Assembly: GCA_015478945.1 (NCBI GenBank)
Contig: JABUQX010021275.1
Coordinates: 1-20,000, forward strand
Reading direction: 5' to 3'
Source of the DNA: Trachelipus rathkii
Lineage: Eukaryota; Arthropoda; Malacostraca; Isopoda; Trachelipodidae
Length of the DNA stretch: 20,000 bases
Shown here: in pieces, positions 8,831 to 20,000 of the stretch
How positions within the stretch are numbered: position 1 is the first letter of the stretch
Layout of the letters: each line of letters starts with the position of its first letter
The notes under the pieces: model-generated
What the model was told of the DNA's origin: nothing
The model's input: the letters and a program-made list of their open reading frames with translations, nothing else
The model's database searches: none
Position numbers and translations under genes: made by a program

Positions 8831-11120
8831 CTCACATCTCATCCTTCCTATTTAATTACCCAAACATGGATGCTAAATATTGCATGGCGATCAAACGCCA
8901 TCAGCGAATCGAAACAGGATCAATTACCAAAAGCAGTAGCAAGCTCCATAGAAATTGACAATAGTCCGAAAAGAAAAGGCCCAACAACCTTCCTTCATAC
9001 ACCATATTTAAACACATATTTAGTGAAAATAACTTCGTCGGCAGTCCACTTTAAAATCCCACCCTTAGAGCTCGAATTTCTGAAAATTGATTACGACGAC
9101 TGGACCCTCACATTATGGTAAGAGCCATACAAGTGTAGAAGTTAAACAATACTACCAATGGACACCAAGGCTGAAGACCACAACACCACAATATCCCCCT
9201 CTACCTCAAATAAACCCGCCATTGCACTTCCTGTTATACACCTATCATCTCGCCTCGCCTCCACCAACAAACTCACATTTCTCTCCTTTCCAAACCATGC
9301 GTGTGACCGACTCAGGGTCCACTTTCTCGTGTGTCTCCAACAGATCAGATGAGACGGTCAGAACGGGTTTCACTTCCAAACACACTCGAGCATACCCCAA
9401 TTTTCTAATGACAAAAATACATTAGCCGCATTAATATATCCTACAAAATAACTAAACGCGATATAGGCAATAAGTGGAAAACGATAAATCGTGCGGATCT
9501 TCTCTTCATGGTTACAACACAAAAAAAAGTAATACAGCCTCGTCAAAGATGCTTAAAACAATCCAGTAGACTTATCAATTTTCCATCGCGATCACAGATC
9601 TTACGGTACTCATTCAGAGCCCTATATTTCAGGTTATGATAAGTCTTATATTAGGTTATTATCACAGACGAATAATCTTAATTTACTATTTCCATACTAT
9701 TAACATAATTATTTATCCACCTAACTTCTGATACCTTAGGATGGTCAACCCTACACAACTAGCATCGAAAAAGCCCACTCTCTATTTCTTAATATAAATA
9801 CCAGAAGCCTATCGTAAAAATTTTAAACTTTGAGAGGCTGTTAACTTTTTCCTTAAGACTTAAATCATTGATCTATCTTCGCATTTATTAAGCTTTTCTT
9901 CATTATTACATCAAATTCTCTTTAGTCACATAGCCGTCTAAAAATGAATCCTTTTGTGTCGATCTGATTTTTAAACTACATTGATTACTTTTGATCTATA
10001 TATAGATACTTCATTATTGCCCAGGAGCAGTAGTTCTACAACTACTATGATATCAATACCACAGAGACTCAAATATTTTCTGAAAAATCAATATAGGTAA
10101 TCGATCATAGTTTGCAGGATTGAGATGATAAATAATAATAAAAATAAAACTAAATAATAATAATAAGTAATAAAAATAATACGCATATGATTAAGCATTT
10201 TAATACATATATAATTACATTGTAATGAACGTTTAAATTCATTGATAGTCCCTCATTTTCTATAATTTTCAAAACGATTTAATTGCCACAGCCACTTTCC
10301 TGCTTATTTTTCACTTTGATAACTTTACCTACAACCACTCTAGCATCACCCTTCCCTTCTCATCCACATATTACCTACGCAATATTTAAACCAGGGAAAC
10401 ACTTGTCCAGCTGCTCACCATTAACATAACTTCACTACACAAAGAACTGTCCTCACTCAAACAAACTTAAATAAACCTATTCTTCTTAAACAAACGATAA
10501 AGTTTTAAGCCTTAAAGATATTCAACTGCAAACTGCAAAATTTCTCTCTAACCAATCCTCTCAAATGTTTATCTTCTCAGATTTGCCAGTACAAAAAACC
10601 AAAATCAAAATCCGCCATTAATAAGGTAGGGCACCCTCCACTACATTTCTCTTTATCTTCCTTATTCTTATTTTCATAACTGTATCATTTTCCTTGCTTA
10701 TACCCTACTCGAATACTTTCATAACACATGTAATATTAACAAATAAATCTATTATAGTTAGATTAATGTCCTATATAAATCGTTCAACAATTTATAATTT
10801 TATTCCCTTCAGGGATCTGTTTTATATTAAACCAATCACTATCTACCCATTTATTCTTACACACGCCTCACTATCGTACATACATCACTTTTGGAATACC
10901 ATTTTCCCAAAAAAAACGGGCAAGAAAACTCCTCCACCAAACACCATAATATCACTAACAACCTGCCATTACGAGCTCCCTATAAACCCTATCATGCACT
11001 GATGCCAAAATATACATAAAAAACCTAAATACAATTTATTATTCTTCTCCCTAATATTTCTCAATCATTTGTTTCAATGTAAGATGATCCAAACAACATC
11101 TCACAAATCCTAAACGCAAC
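8831..11120. other. A/C-rich unique sequence, no gene seen
   Basis: The plus strand is poor in G, especially around 9130-9300 and 10300-11100. That lengthens chance open frames because TAG and TGA become rare. The frames at 8870-9121, 9087-9425 and 10694-11002 have Pro/Thr/Ile-rich translations with no domain. An interrupted AAT-type repeat lies at 10128-10190. No RNA gene or element ends were recognised. Confidence 0.5.
10128..10190 (+). repeat. Interrupted AAT/AATAA microsatellite
   Basis: Runs of ATAATAATAA-type units, interrupted by AAAACTA and AAGTAAT, span about 60 bases with almost no G or C. This is simple-sequence slippage. Confidence 0.75.
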
Positions 11121-11157
11121 CTATAATATATATATATAATATATTTATATAATAATA

Positions 11158-11204
<47 letters not shown>

Positions 11205-11498
11205 ATATATATTATATAAATAATTATATATAATATATATATACTATATATAATATAAATTTATAATATATATATATAATATATAATATATAATATTATT
11301 ATTTTTTTATTTATTGTATATAAAAATTATATTTATCTTTATTAATCTTATCATTATATTGAATTATTAATTTTTATTATTATTTTAATATATATAAGAA
11401 ATATATATATAATAAATAATATAATATAAAAATAATACTAATATAATAATATATTAGTATATTATATAATAAATTTATAATAATAAATAAATAAAAAT
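11121..11498. repeat. Long AT/AAT simple-repeat block
   Basis: About 380 bases of almost pure A/T. They include a perfect AT dinucleotide run at 11167-11197, then mixed TATAA, TTATT and AATAA units. This is the largest simple-repeat block in the window and is likely unstable and polymorphic in length. A nuclear eukaryotic genome is the natural setting. Confidence 0.9.
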
Positions 11499-12715
11499 TC
11501 AGATCATCTTCCTCTTTTCCCCAGACTGGGGTAAGGATGCGTATTTATTTCAAGCATCGGAAAACAAGTAGTAGAAGAAATATGACAAGTCGAAAAGATT
11601 AGAAAGAAGCCCAGCCTTAACCGCCCCCACAATACCTAATTAGTGAGGAACTCGTCGCCTACTTGTTTCAGGATTAAATCTATTCTTCTATCCCTTCTAT
11701 GAGCTCTACGGGCCCGTCACTCTAGAATCTTTCTATTATGTCATTCATCATCTTAATATTGGTTAGTGTTGTCTTTCCCCTGTCCTATGTTTTTTGCTGG
11801 TGTCCAACTAATCATGTTCTTCTCTTTCTTTTCTACTACATCTTACTCTGATGACACTTCTTTTCCTTTCCAGTTAGTCACCCTTTTATTGGTCTTTTCT
11901 TCTTGCTCGAAATATTTAATCATACGACGATTTATTTGTTTTCGTCTTCATCAGACATCCTGCTACTGAGAAGGGTTCAATTCCAGCATTTATTTTATTC
12001 GCTTCGTCTCACGAACCCCGGGGTCTAAAATTCGGCTATTCCGAACACACTCACCTTCACAAATAACATATCAACAATACTGCCCACCAAAACTCTACTG
12101 TCATTCATTTCTTATCAACAACATAGCGCAAAAACCATTCCAATTTCTACGTTTAATATCTTCTATTCTGGTTTCATGTTTCAAACACTCTATCTCTTCT
12201 GTTATTTCTTTCTTCATAATTGTCCACATCTAACTTCTTACATCATTTATATCTTCTCGTATTAAATACAATCGCTTGATCAGTCCTTCCGATTTTATAC
12301 CTCAATTTTATTACACAACACACTTAAAACCCATATGGACGCCTTAGTTATAATGAATATATTGTTCGTCATTGTCTAACGTCATACTATTTTGAGAATA
12401 AGATTGTATAATGGTATATAAAGGCATAGACACAATCAAGATCCAACCAATTTACAACTTACAGAATAAATTCACTTTAAGAGAGCCCACAGAATCACAT
12501 ACACCATCAGATTTTAGGGAACCTAGCCACTCAAAACTATCAGCGCAGTTATAGCCTTATGTCTCATTCGAGTTATCAACGTTGAGATTGTTTTTCATTG
12601 TGGCGGTTTTCTCTCGTCTTATACTCTCTTCGTGCAGTTTCCAATGGAATACCTGAATCTATGGAAGTGAACCCCTACTGCTAATTAGTAGGATCGTTAA
12701 TATGTAAGAAAAATC
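11499..12715. other. Unique AT-rich sequence, no gene seen
   Basis: There is no supported gene. The frame at 11766-11969 is Phe/Ser-rich without a motif. Just after the AT block, a pyrimidine tract ends in CAG (11506-11523) and is followed within a few bases by GGGGTAAGG. These look like splice signals but leave no room for an exon. The rest is unremarkable. Confidence 0.5.
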
Positions 12716-12840
12716 AGTAATAATACACATTAATAATAATAATTAATAATAAATTAATAATATATAAATAAATAACATATAAATATTAATCATAATATAG
12801 AAATAAATATAATAATTAAATAATATATGTAATATATGAC
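12716..12840. repeat. TAA/AT low-complexity patch
   Basis: TAATAATAATTAATAATAA-type sequence followed by imperfect AT repeats. It produces a meaningless Tyr/Ile-rich minus-strand frame (12743-12943). Confidence 0.8.
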
Positions 12841-15309
12841 CATATATACATATGCGATAATAATTGGAGAGATTTTGGACAATGGTGGAAATTTTGCAGG
12901 AACAAGATATGTAGCAAGCCGTGCTATAAGTTACCTTGACCAAAAAGTCCTTTTGGGATTTTTATTGTGAGAAGCCGAAGTAATCTTCTTTTTTCCCCCT
13001 CAAAGATAAGATATCTCAGACCAGATTTATACTGTTTCCACGGATAATTCTATCAGTATTCTTTTTTATGAGAGATATATCCTGGGATCTGTAGTACCCC
13101 GGCAGAAAACCTGTTAATAAAAATACTGGAAGGAAAAGTGATAGGGGTGAAGGAGAAAAAGAGGTTGACACCCCCGCTGCTTTTGCTAATTTTCTTACCA
13201 TAGTATTTTCGAACATTTAAATTATTAAAAAAAGTAATTAAGTTCTAAATATATCGTACTTTTATAAGAATCTTACGTTTAACGTACAGACGAACACAGA
13301 AGGAAGCAGAATTTACGTTTCGGGATATCATCAGCACCTTCCTTCTCATGTATCTTTTGACCTCAATCTTTTCTTATACAGCTCACAGCAAGCATAGATT
13401 CTAAAAATTTTACATCCTTAAATACCTAACTCCACTCACACTCTTCTCTTATCGCCATTTGTCCATGTATTCATACTGATTCATAACAGTCCCAAAAGAT
13501 ACAGAGGTTGGCTACGCGATTCACGGAGCGGGCTCAAAGGGCACGCATAAGCACCTATAGTTGAAAAATGAGTGAGGGCAAAATTTGAATCCGTAGTTAG
13601 AGTGCATGTTAGGCAGGGGAACATAACACACCTACGACTGCCTTCTTAGTTGTTTCTTACGACATGCGAACATACAGTATGGAAAATCTTATAGGTACCC
13701 CAGCAAAAGGATGCCTCTTTCACGGACCCACCCCATCGAATTGTATATATTAATAGGACACCAAGCCTACCTACCTTAGCTATCATTTCATATCTAAGAC
13801 TGTATTCTCGTAATTATACTAACATCTGCGATTTTTCATCCGATTTATTCCCTGTTTTTCAATACTGTAAGACAATTTAGGGCTTTATGCATAACTTCAT
13901 ATTATAAAATTAATAGATATATGTAATATCTATAAAACTCATATGTATATAATAGATATCTATATACTTATAGTAAGGATACCAAGGCTATGTGCTGTCA
14001 TACCATGCCTAAGATAACAAAATATAATAAATTATATATGCTTAACCCCTCATATAGGGTATAGGTTAAGGATAGCTATATACTGTTTGAATCTTATCAC
14101 TTATCATGCTTTCTCTAAACAGTTAACTCTCATTAATAAATGTAAGCTATTTTTCGCAAATTTTTCTTAATTTCCACAATATTACAATTATCTTTCTAAC
14201 AAGTTGTGTAAGACTTTACAAGGTACAAAAGCTTGTCCCCTTAGCGTCTTTTACCTGAGCCACGTCTTGGCGTATCATGCTTGCAGTACGATCCAATGAC
14301 GCTTCTGTTAGCAACGTTCAGGGTTAATTCAGATATGCTTGAACAGATTATGACTATTGACAACACACCATATCTATGCATATCTATATAATTAAACAGC
14401 TTAAAAAAGGCCTATGTTTTTCCTCGACAGACTATAATGTATGGGATGGATGTTACAGCCCTCCACTAGTCTCACCTTGCCACTTTTGTCACCAATTAAC
14501 ATGGTACTTTAATAACTTATCTCGGCATATTGCTAGCCTTAATGCCACATCTTTTTTCCAAAAATTCTCACTTACGACTTTACAAAAATTAAATACTCTC
14601 AGTGTCACATTACTGACAATATTTAATATAAAGATATATATAACACTCAAATAAGTTGGAATATGAATTCTTTAATATATTTAATTATAATATCAATTAA
14701 CTTGTAAATTAATGACTTGTTATATAACTTACTCGATACTTAAATTAATATAAATAATATAAACAAACATATAAATCGATTATTTATTTGAACCAAATAC
14801 TATCAGATATATGACAAATTATACCGTATTAAGCCGGCACCATACATGGAACGATCGACGTGTGACACGTACTAGGCAACAACTACTCAAGGTTCAGGTA
14901 GTATCGGATCAAAAAAAAAACCTTCCTCCCTACATTAAGCCAATCAGAGTATAGTCCTTTCCTTTAATGCATCATAGCCCATATAAAAATGCATGTGACT
15001 CAAATGCATCTTATACATATAAGTTCAGGTGTTGAATAACTAATACGATGCATAATTTTTTCAAATAGAGTAATTAGGGTATTTAAATTAGAATTGTGTT
15101 AACGAGGTACAAGCTCAGTTCACACACTAAGCCATCAGAAAATATTAAAATTTCAGATCTACCTTAACTTAGTATGTAAAATAACATTTCTTATAAGATT
15201 AATGTATTATTCAGTTTAATTATCTGCTTAAACCTGAGATTGTGTTTTATTTTTTGATAATTTTTTACGAACCTTCTATCATACATTCCTCATACCAGAC
15301 CGTTTAAAA
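12841..15309. other. Unique AT-rich sequence, no gene seen
   Basis: No domain was recognised in any frame. The minus frame at 13016-13216 has a hydrophobic, Pro/Leu-rich middle (LFLPVFLLTGFLPGYY) but no family match. Small structures are a 6-bp inverted repeat GGGGTG/CACCCC (13144-13149, 13069-type spacing of 19 bases to 13169-13174) and CTTAACC/GGTTAAG (14041-14047 and 14064-14070). Imperfect ATATCTATA-type low complexity lies at 13900-13975. Confidence 0.45.
13900..13975. repeat. AT/ATAGATAT low-complexity patch
   Basis: This short A/T-rich patch has repeated ATAGATAT and TATCTATA units, including the palindrome ATAGATATCTAT. It is of simple-sequence origin. Confidence 0.65.
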
Positions 15310-15395
15310 TAACTTATTTATTACTAATATAATTAATAATAAGATTATTAAATAATAATTAATATATAATACTAATAAATATACATTTACCTTAC
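15310..15395. repeat. TAATAAT low-complexity patch
   Basis: Repeated TAATAA and ATTAATA units with very little G or C over about 85 bases. It is a decayed trinucleotide-type repeat. Confidence 0.75.
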
Positions 15396-15600
15396 ATTAA
15401 CGATATCTAATTTTATATCCCTCGAGATTATGAATGATGAAGATATGACTGAAGATATAGTCGTGTAATAGCAATTATAACTAATACCGTATATAAAAAT
15501 CAGTTATAATAAATATAGTAGTATATATAGTGATCATCAGATTCTCTTACGAGCGCCCTTTGCCTGACAAATGAATATTATATTAGAGTGAAAAGAGAAA
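15396..15600. other. AT-rich spacer
   Basis: AT-rich sequence without an open frame, repeat or structure that I could support. Confidence 0.5.
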
Positions 15601-17900
15601 GCCATCCCGTCTTAGCCTTAATGAGAACTCGTAGGAGTCATGAAAAAATTCAACCTAGGCTTCCACGAGAGGGTGATGACTCCCCCATCAACAATCATTG
15701 GTAATCCACTCCATGCAAAGAATCGAAGAGTTCAAAACATGGTTAGGACCTAGAGGCGTCCCAACAACCACCAACCTCAACAAAAGAGCCCACCACTATT
15801 CATTTCGCGTTCATTGTCTTCGCCTCTGCCAAATTACCGAGTCAAAAGTTTTCCGATAAGCGATGAACTCACCACGGCTTACCCCCCTTCAGACTATCCC
15901 GCTTCGCGCCTCGAATATCTCTTAACTGTGAATGTCGAGCAGCACAATCTTCTCCACAACAATCTGCTAAGTACAGCTGTTCAAAAAGACCGACAATACT
16001 ACACTTCCTTAGAGTTCATTCCTCCACCCCAAACCAGGGCCAAAGGCTAGGCAACTTCAGCCCATCTTTCTCTACTGTATTCCTGAGGATTATACTGGCT
16101 GCCCTGGAATTGTTATGGTTTTCAACACTATGCGGCCAACGCCACCCCACAAAGTCATAGAATCCGCGCTCACCAGAAGCGGTTACCCACTTAATTCCAT
16201 TCACTGGCGCCTGTATTATCAGCTATCCCTCTACAAATTCTTGCCTCCTACCATTTATAATCTCGCCAAGGACTGCTTTCGCGTTGTATATACTTGGTTA
16301 TTATCCACAACATTATTTTTTTATATTACAGGTCATTCCCACGCAAGCCAGGACTAAAACGCTGTTGCATTTGGTCCCCATTTAGTACCTCTCAACCCCA
16401 CGTAAGGTTTACATCTGTATCTTTACACAAACCGTCAAATTTAATCCCAATGCTTACTCACATATACACAAACCATATTCATAATAACAACTATTCGTTA
16501 TCCAGGTCTCGCGATTAACTCATCTCTTGCAGCCTTCCTTCGGGAACACTGACACAGATCTCAACTAACCTACTACACCAACCACCCCACAAGTATCAGG
16601 CCATAGATTTTATAATTAGTGCCTAGTTCTACAACCGCAAATCCATTGTTCATAGTCCATCACTACCACCAACCATTCGTAACTTCCTCCAACAGAAAAC
16701 AGTTACCCTAAATCAAACACTTGATAGAATCCTTCGTCGATATACACTCCTCTAACTTTCACCCACCAACAAACCTCCATATATTTACACTTATATTTCT
16801 TATTAATCTCCCCTTAAATGCATAATACCTTTGTATTTTTTCCTCCTCATTATTCATTCCTACTCTGAACACCCTTTCTTCTGAACACAAGACTCATGCA
16901 ATTTGCTAACTCGTACATGCTAGCACCACATTCAACCAACGGTCTCTTTTTCCTTCTTACCTTCTTTAAAACAGACCGTCGCACCCATTGCCGAACACAC
17001 ACTTTCTCTCCAATTTCATCCCACCCACTCACACTATAAATCTGATACGTACCGGCCAGTTACTTCGACAATTCCACGCGCCGAGCCCTTAAGGCACATA
17101 CCCACATCACTCACTACACATCTCAATGCCGCACCTCAACTAAACAAAAGTCACCTTCTCCTCTCAACTCACTAATTACCCCTACCGAGTCCGATTGTGT
17201 GTTCATGGGTCCTTTACATCTAGTTCACAAATTATACAAATTTGCAGCTTCATGGACTTGCGAAAAAGAAGTGTTCAAGCCATCCTCGTACCAATTACTG
17301 TTTTCCCATTCTTATGATCCATAACTATTGTTCCACTTCCAGCTTCGTCCCAAGTTTATTGACCAATTCCTTCCCATCCTCTTTCCTTCCCTATCATCTA
17401 CTTCACCACTCCATCGCCAAGACCCCCCTCTCAATAACTTTATCCCACATTTACTCCAACCAAATTATTAAAAAGAAACATAATCAAAATAATTAACCAT
17501 GGATTGATGGAAATACGCAGTTATCGAACCATCCCCCTGCCCACTGTGGAAAGCAACTTAAGCATGCCCTGCAAGACCTCTTAACCATTCTCCTTGTTAC
17601 CCTATCGGCTGTATCGTCTTGCAGACATTTGAATCGACATATTTCCAGATCTATTCTTGTTTTCAATCTTCCATTTCCTTATCTCTCATATTCTTTTAAA
17701 CCTACTATTCCTCCTCTGTCGGTTCCTACTGATCATCACTCTTACATTACTTCTTCAATAATATTCTCTCTCTATTCTTCTCTCCAAACTGCTCTCTATA
17801 CTTATGCGAAAGGACCCAACCATCACCTACCTCTAGCGCATGAACTCCATTTTGTCCACTTCGGATGCTTGTTAGACTGAGGATACTGACTTGAACACTA
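15601..17900. other. G-depleted domain with chance open frames
   Basis: C strongly exceeds G on the plus strand. The stretch 16740-16819 contains no G at all, and 17640-17790 is strongly pyrimidine-rich. TAG and TGA stops are therefore scarce and frames run longer than elsewhere. The longest is one plus frame open from about 16014 to 16357 (roughly 115 codons, ATG at 16115). Its translation (with IPEDYTGCPG and NSIHWRLYYQLSLYKF segments) shows no domain I know. The frames at 15814-16050, 17242-17496 and 17629-17880 are equally featureless. I regard all of them as unsupported, though a very decayed exon near 16014-16357 cannot be excluded. Confidence 0.5.
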
Positions 17901-18580
17901 TGGAGTCATCTGTACTTCCTATTGATTTTCCACTTAGAGTTGACTAACTGCTTTCTCCATTTTGATATAGGGGTAAACGGTAGTACATGCTTATTCTCTT
18001 GTCACTTATCTGACTAGCAAGTGAACACCGCCTTCTAGAGAACTCCCGTCGCCTTCGACTCTAATTCTCTCACGTATTAGATACCAAAATACTTATTAAT
18101 GTTTATCTCCTACGTAGGAAAATTCAATATACTAATGAAGTATTATGTAATGAATGTAGACATTATGCAGACCTAATCTTAGATGTAGTCAGGAGCTTTA
18201 GACTGAATGGGTCTCTGTGAGACGAGTTTTCTAATGAGATCTCTCATCGAAGGAGGTATGGATACTACGAGGTTTATTTAGAGTGTGATACCGTATACCT
18301 CACTCACAGACTAGATGCATCGGTGTCATTGCTTATTAATCAATGAGGCGTAAGGAATATGAGTGATTAATTCAATCAAACTAGTTATAACTATATCTGT
18401 CATGCTAGATAAAGTACAATATTAGGAGCAAAGGTTTGTTGAGATAGTGGCATAGGAAAGAGTGAGTAAGAGTTGGAAGAGTGGTATATGGAGTGGGAGA
18501 GTTATAGCCTAATCAATAATAAAGAGCCCTAGTCTCTAACCTTATTCATGAACGATCCATCTCAAATAACTAGGAAACCG
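17901..18580. other. Unique sequence, no gene seen
   Basis: Composition changes here from G-poor to G-containing and purine-richer on the plus strand. The only small structure noted is ATGAGA-TC-TCTCAT (18234-18247). No open frame of interest. Confidence 0.5.
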
Positions 18581-18584
18581 GTAA

Positions 18585-18660
18585 GGGGTTAAAGGGGGGT
18601 GAGGGGGGGGGTAAACAAAACGGAGGGTGAGGAGGTGAGTGAAGGGTAGAGGGGAGGGGG
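18585..18660 (+). other. G-run cluster, possible G-quadruplex
   Basis: Runs of 4, 6 and 9 G (18585-18588, 18594-18599, 18603-18611) are separated by loops of 5 and 3 bases. The 9-G run can supply two tracts, so four tracts are available within 27 bases. Further G runs follow at 18625-18627 and up to 18660. This fits the usual plus-strand quadruplex pattern. It is striking in AT-rich DNA; its role is unknown. Confidence 0.6.
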
Positions 18661-18904
18661 CCCCATACTCTAGCTAAGTGTGATTGTAAGGGTTCTAACA
18701 AGCGCTATCAGAAATTCCACCCACTTCTTATAATAACCCTGTTCTCTAGTAGTCCTAATTCATGTATCTCCAAGGATTCTTTCTTATTCTTTGATTCACT
18801 TCTACAAGACAATTTATCAGAGATATAGATACACACACTATGAATACAATGAATAATTAAATTTTATTTTTTTATGAATTGAGTATATTATCTTTTAGGG
18901 ATAC

Positions 18905-19010
18905 GTAGGATGGCCTTAGTGGACTGAGCTCAGTGCAACCCTCCTCGGTCTACTGTTAAACCATCAGCTCGAACGACGGAGTATCCGTGTATTTGAATCC
19001 TCACGCTGAC
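18905..19010 (+). repeat. Weak tRNA-like segment, possible SINE head
   Basis: GGATGGCC-TTAGTGG (from 18908) resembles the A box and 5' end of Leu/Ser-type tRNAs with one inserted base. TTTGAATCC (18992-19000) resembles a B box, matching 8 of 11 consensus positions when the two preceding bases are included. The two boxes are about 80 bases apart, longer than in most tRNAs. I could not draw a convincing cloverleaf or acceptor stem. A degraded tRNA-derived SINE head is possible, but chance is the main alternative. Confidence 0.15.
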
Positions 19011-19019
19011 GGAGAGTTA

Positions 19020-20000
19020 ATAAATCTCCATTTGTATTATTCAATTTAATTAAAAATTATTAATAGGGTGGAAGTAATTTTATATATAGAATAAAATAGA
19101 TAAATTAAAAGGAAAGAATACGACCATCTAATCCCAGCAGTAATAATAATAATCTATAATTGTCATTTGACTGAGTATCTCGAATTCTGAATTTGAAAGC
19201 AATATCGATGAAATGGAGTCTTCGGCATAATGAGAGTGGAATAATTTGATGTATATGATAAAAAGAGTCAATTAAAATTTGAAAAATATTAAGTAGAAAA
19301 ATAGTCAGACCGGATAAAATGAGTAGAGCCTTATGAGAGTAAACACTCAACTAATAATATAGGTTCTTAAGGGATATAATACTATCAATCATCAAGTAAA
19401 GTGAATAAGGACGATACCGGAGAAAAGTGGAAATTCAAAAGTAGATAAATACCATAAGAAGAGATAGAGTACAAGATACTCCAAAAAAAGATAGTTGTAA
19501 TCTCATTTATTGCCAGGACTTTAATTGAAAAGTTTTATAATATTCGCATAAGCGGTCACGGCCAAAGCTCAGCAAGGAAATACTGAAGTAGTTAGAGGGA
19601 TCAAGATCAGGATCAGATAATGAAATAAGTCGTATTACCAAATTTAGTTTCACTTACGTAGTAATTCTTAAACTGTTCGATCCTTAATATATTTCTCAAT
19701 GATATTAGTAGATATATTTGAAGATGATTTGCTCAGAATCCTCCTCATCAGAATAGTATTCACCGTAGAAACTGTAATAAAAAACACACGAAGTTAAAGG
19801 ACTGAATAGTACAATTAGTTAGAGGGTTGTGAGCATGATTATCTATTTCTTGCATAGTGAATCGCCATGCGCGGGCAACCTTTCCACAAGAGAGGAGAAA
19901 TTAGAGAGTTAGTACGGCAGCCAAAAGAAATTGTTTACCAAATAATCAGTATACAAGCTTAGAAAGTCACTAATGTTCTCTTAGGACTATCAGCGAGTTA
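19020..20000. other. Purine-rich AT-rich sequence, no gene seen
   Basis: The plus strand is A- and G-rich. The only sizeable frame, on minus at 19105-19350, is Leu/Ile-rich with no domain. No repeat array or RNA gene was recognised up to the window end. Confidence 0.5.

Noticed and set aside
11506..11531. Splice acceptor (pyrimidine tract plus CAG) and donor (GGTAAGG) as exon boundaries
   Set aside because: The two signals leave only a few bases between them, so no credible exon exists. Each is common by chance in pyrimidine-rich DNA.
13144..13174. GGGGTG/CACCCC inverted repeat as a terminator
   Set aside because: The arms are short with a 19-base loop, there is no adjacent gene and no suitable T tract. 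It is probably chance.
13505..13595. TGGCTACGCG ... TTTGAATCC as a tRNA gene
   Set aside because: The A-box-like part departs from consensus, no acceptor or anticodon stem can be drawn, and spacing is too long.
1..20000. CRISPR array, bacterial operon or phage
   Set aside because: No regularly spaced exact repeats, no compact coding and no ribosome-binding sites were seen. The AT microsatellites and sparse coding point to a eukaryotic genome.

Overview
The window is AT-rich, non-coding-looking DNA (G+C by eye about one third), most likely from an animal nuclear genome, probably an invertebrate. I found no intact gene. The longest ATG-initiated open frame is 146 codons and matches no family I recognise. 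There are no operons, no bacterial-type ribosome-binding sites, no rRNA and no convincing tRNA. AT microsatellites, low-complexity tracts and one decayed transposon gene support a eukaryotic source. The animal assignment rests mainly on the transposon fossil and is an inference.

Layout. 1-3477: T-rich unique sequence, no gene seen. 3478-4173, minus strand: the one recognisable protein relic, an rve-type (DDE) integrase with several in-frame stops. It most resembles the integrases of Maverick/Polinton elements; a shifted open frame at about 3355-3490 may be more of its C-terminus. 4180-6480: AT-rich spacer with a TG-rich tract near 5130-5225. 6488-7030: three diverged tandem copies of a unit of about 170-200 bp, followed by an A-rich tract. 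7190-7440: an abrupt, very CpG-dense GC-rich island, followed by a perfect short inverted repeat, a TATA-like motif, two GC-rich hairpins and a second GC-rich patch inside the 146-codon frame at 8077-8517. 8580-8830: AT low complexity. 8830-11120: A/C-rich unique sequence. 11121-11498: a long AT/AAT simple-repeat block. 11500-15300: unique AT-rich sequence with small AT-repeat patches. 15600-17900: strongly G-depleted plus strand, which opens several meaningless frames. 18000-20000: a switch to a purine-richer plus strand, with a G-run cluster (quadruplex candidate) at 18585-18611 and a weak tRNA-like segment at 18905-19010.

No set of genes here can be said to work together. The most structured part is 6480-8520 (tandem array, A-rich tract, CpG-dense island, hairpins, second GC patch). 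It could be the edge or internal region of an unrecognised repeat element, or a CpG-island promoter, but the sequence alone does not decide. I did not find a convincing new biological system. The best leads are the integrase fossil and the 6480-8520 block.
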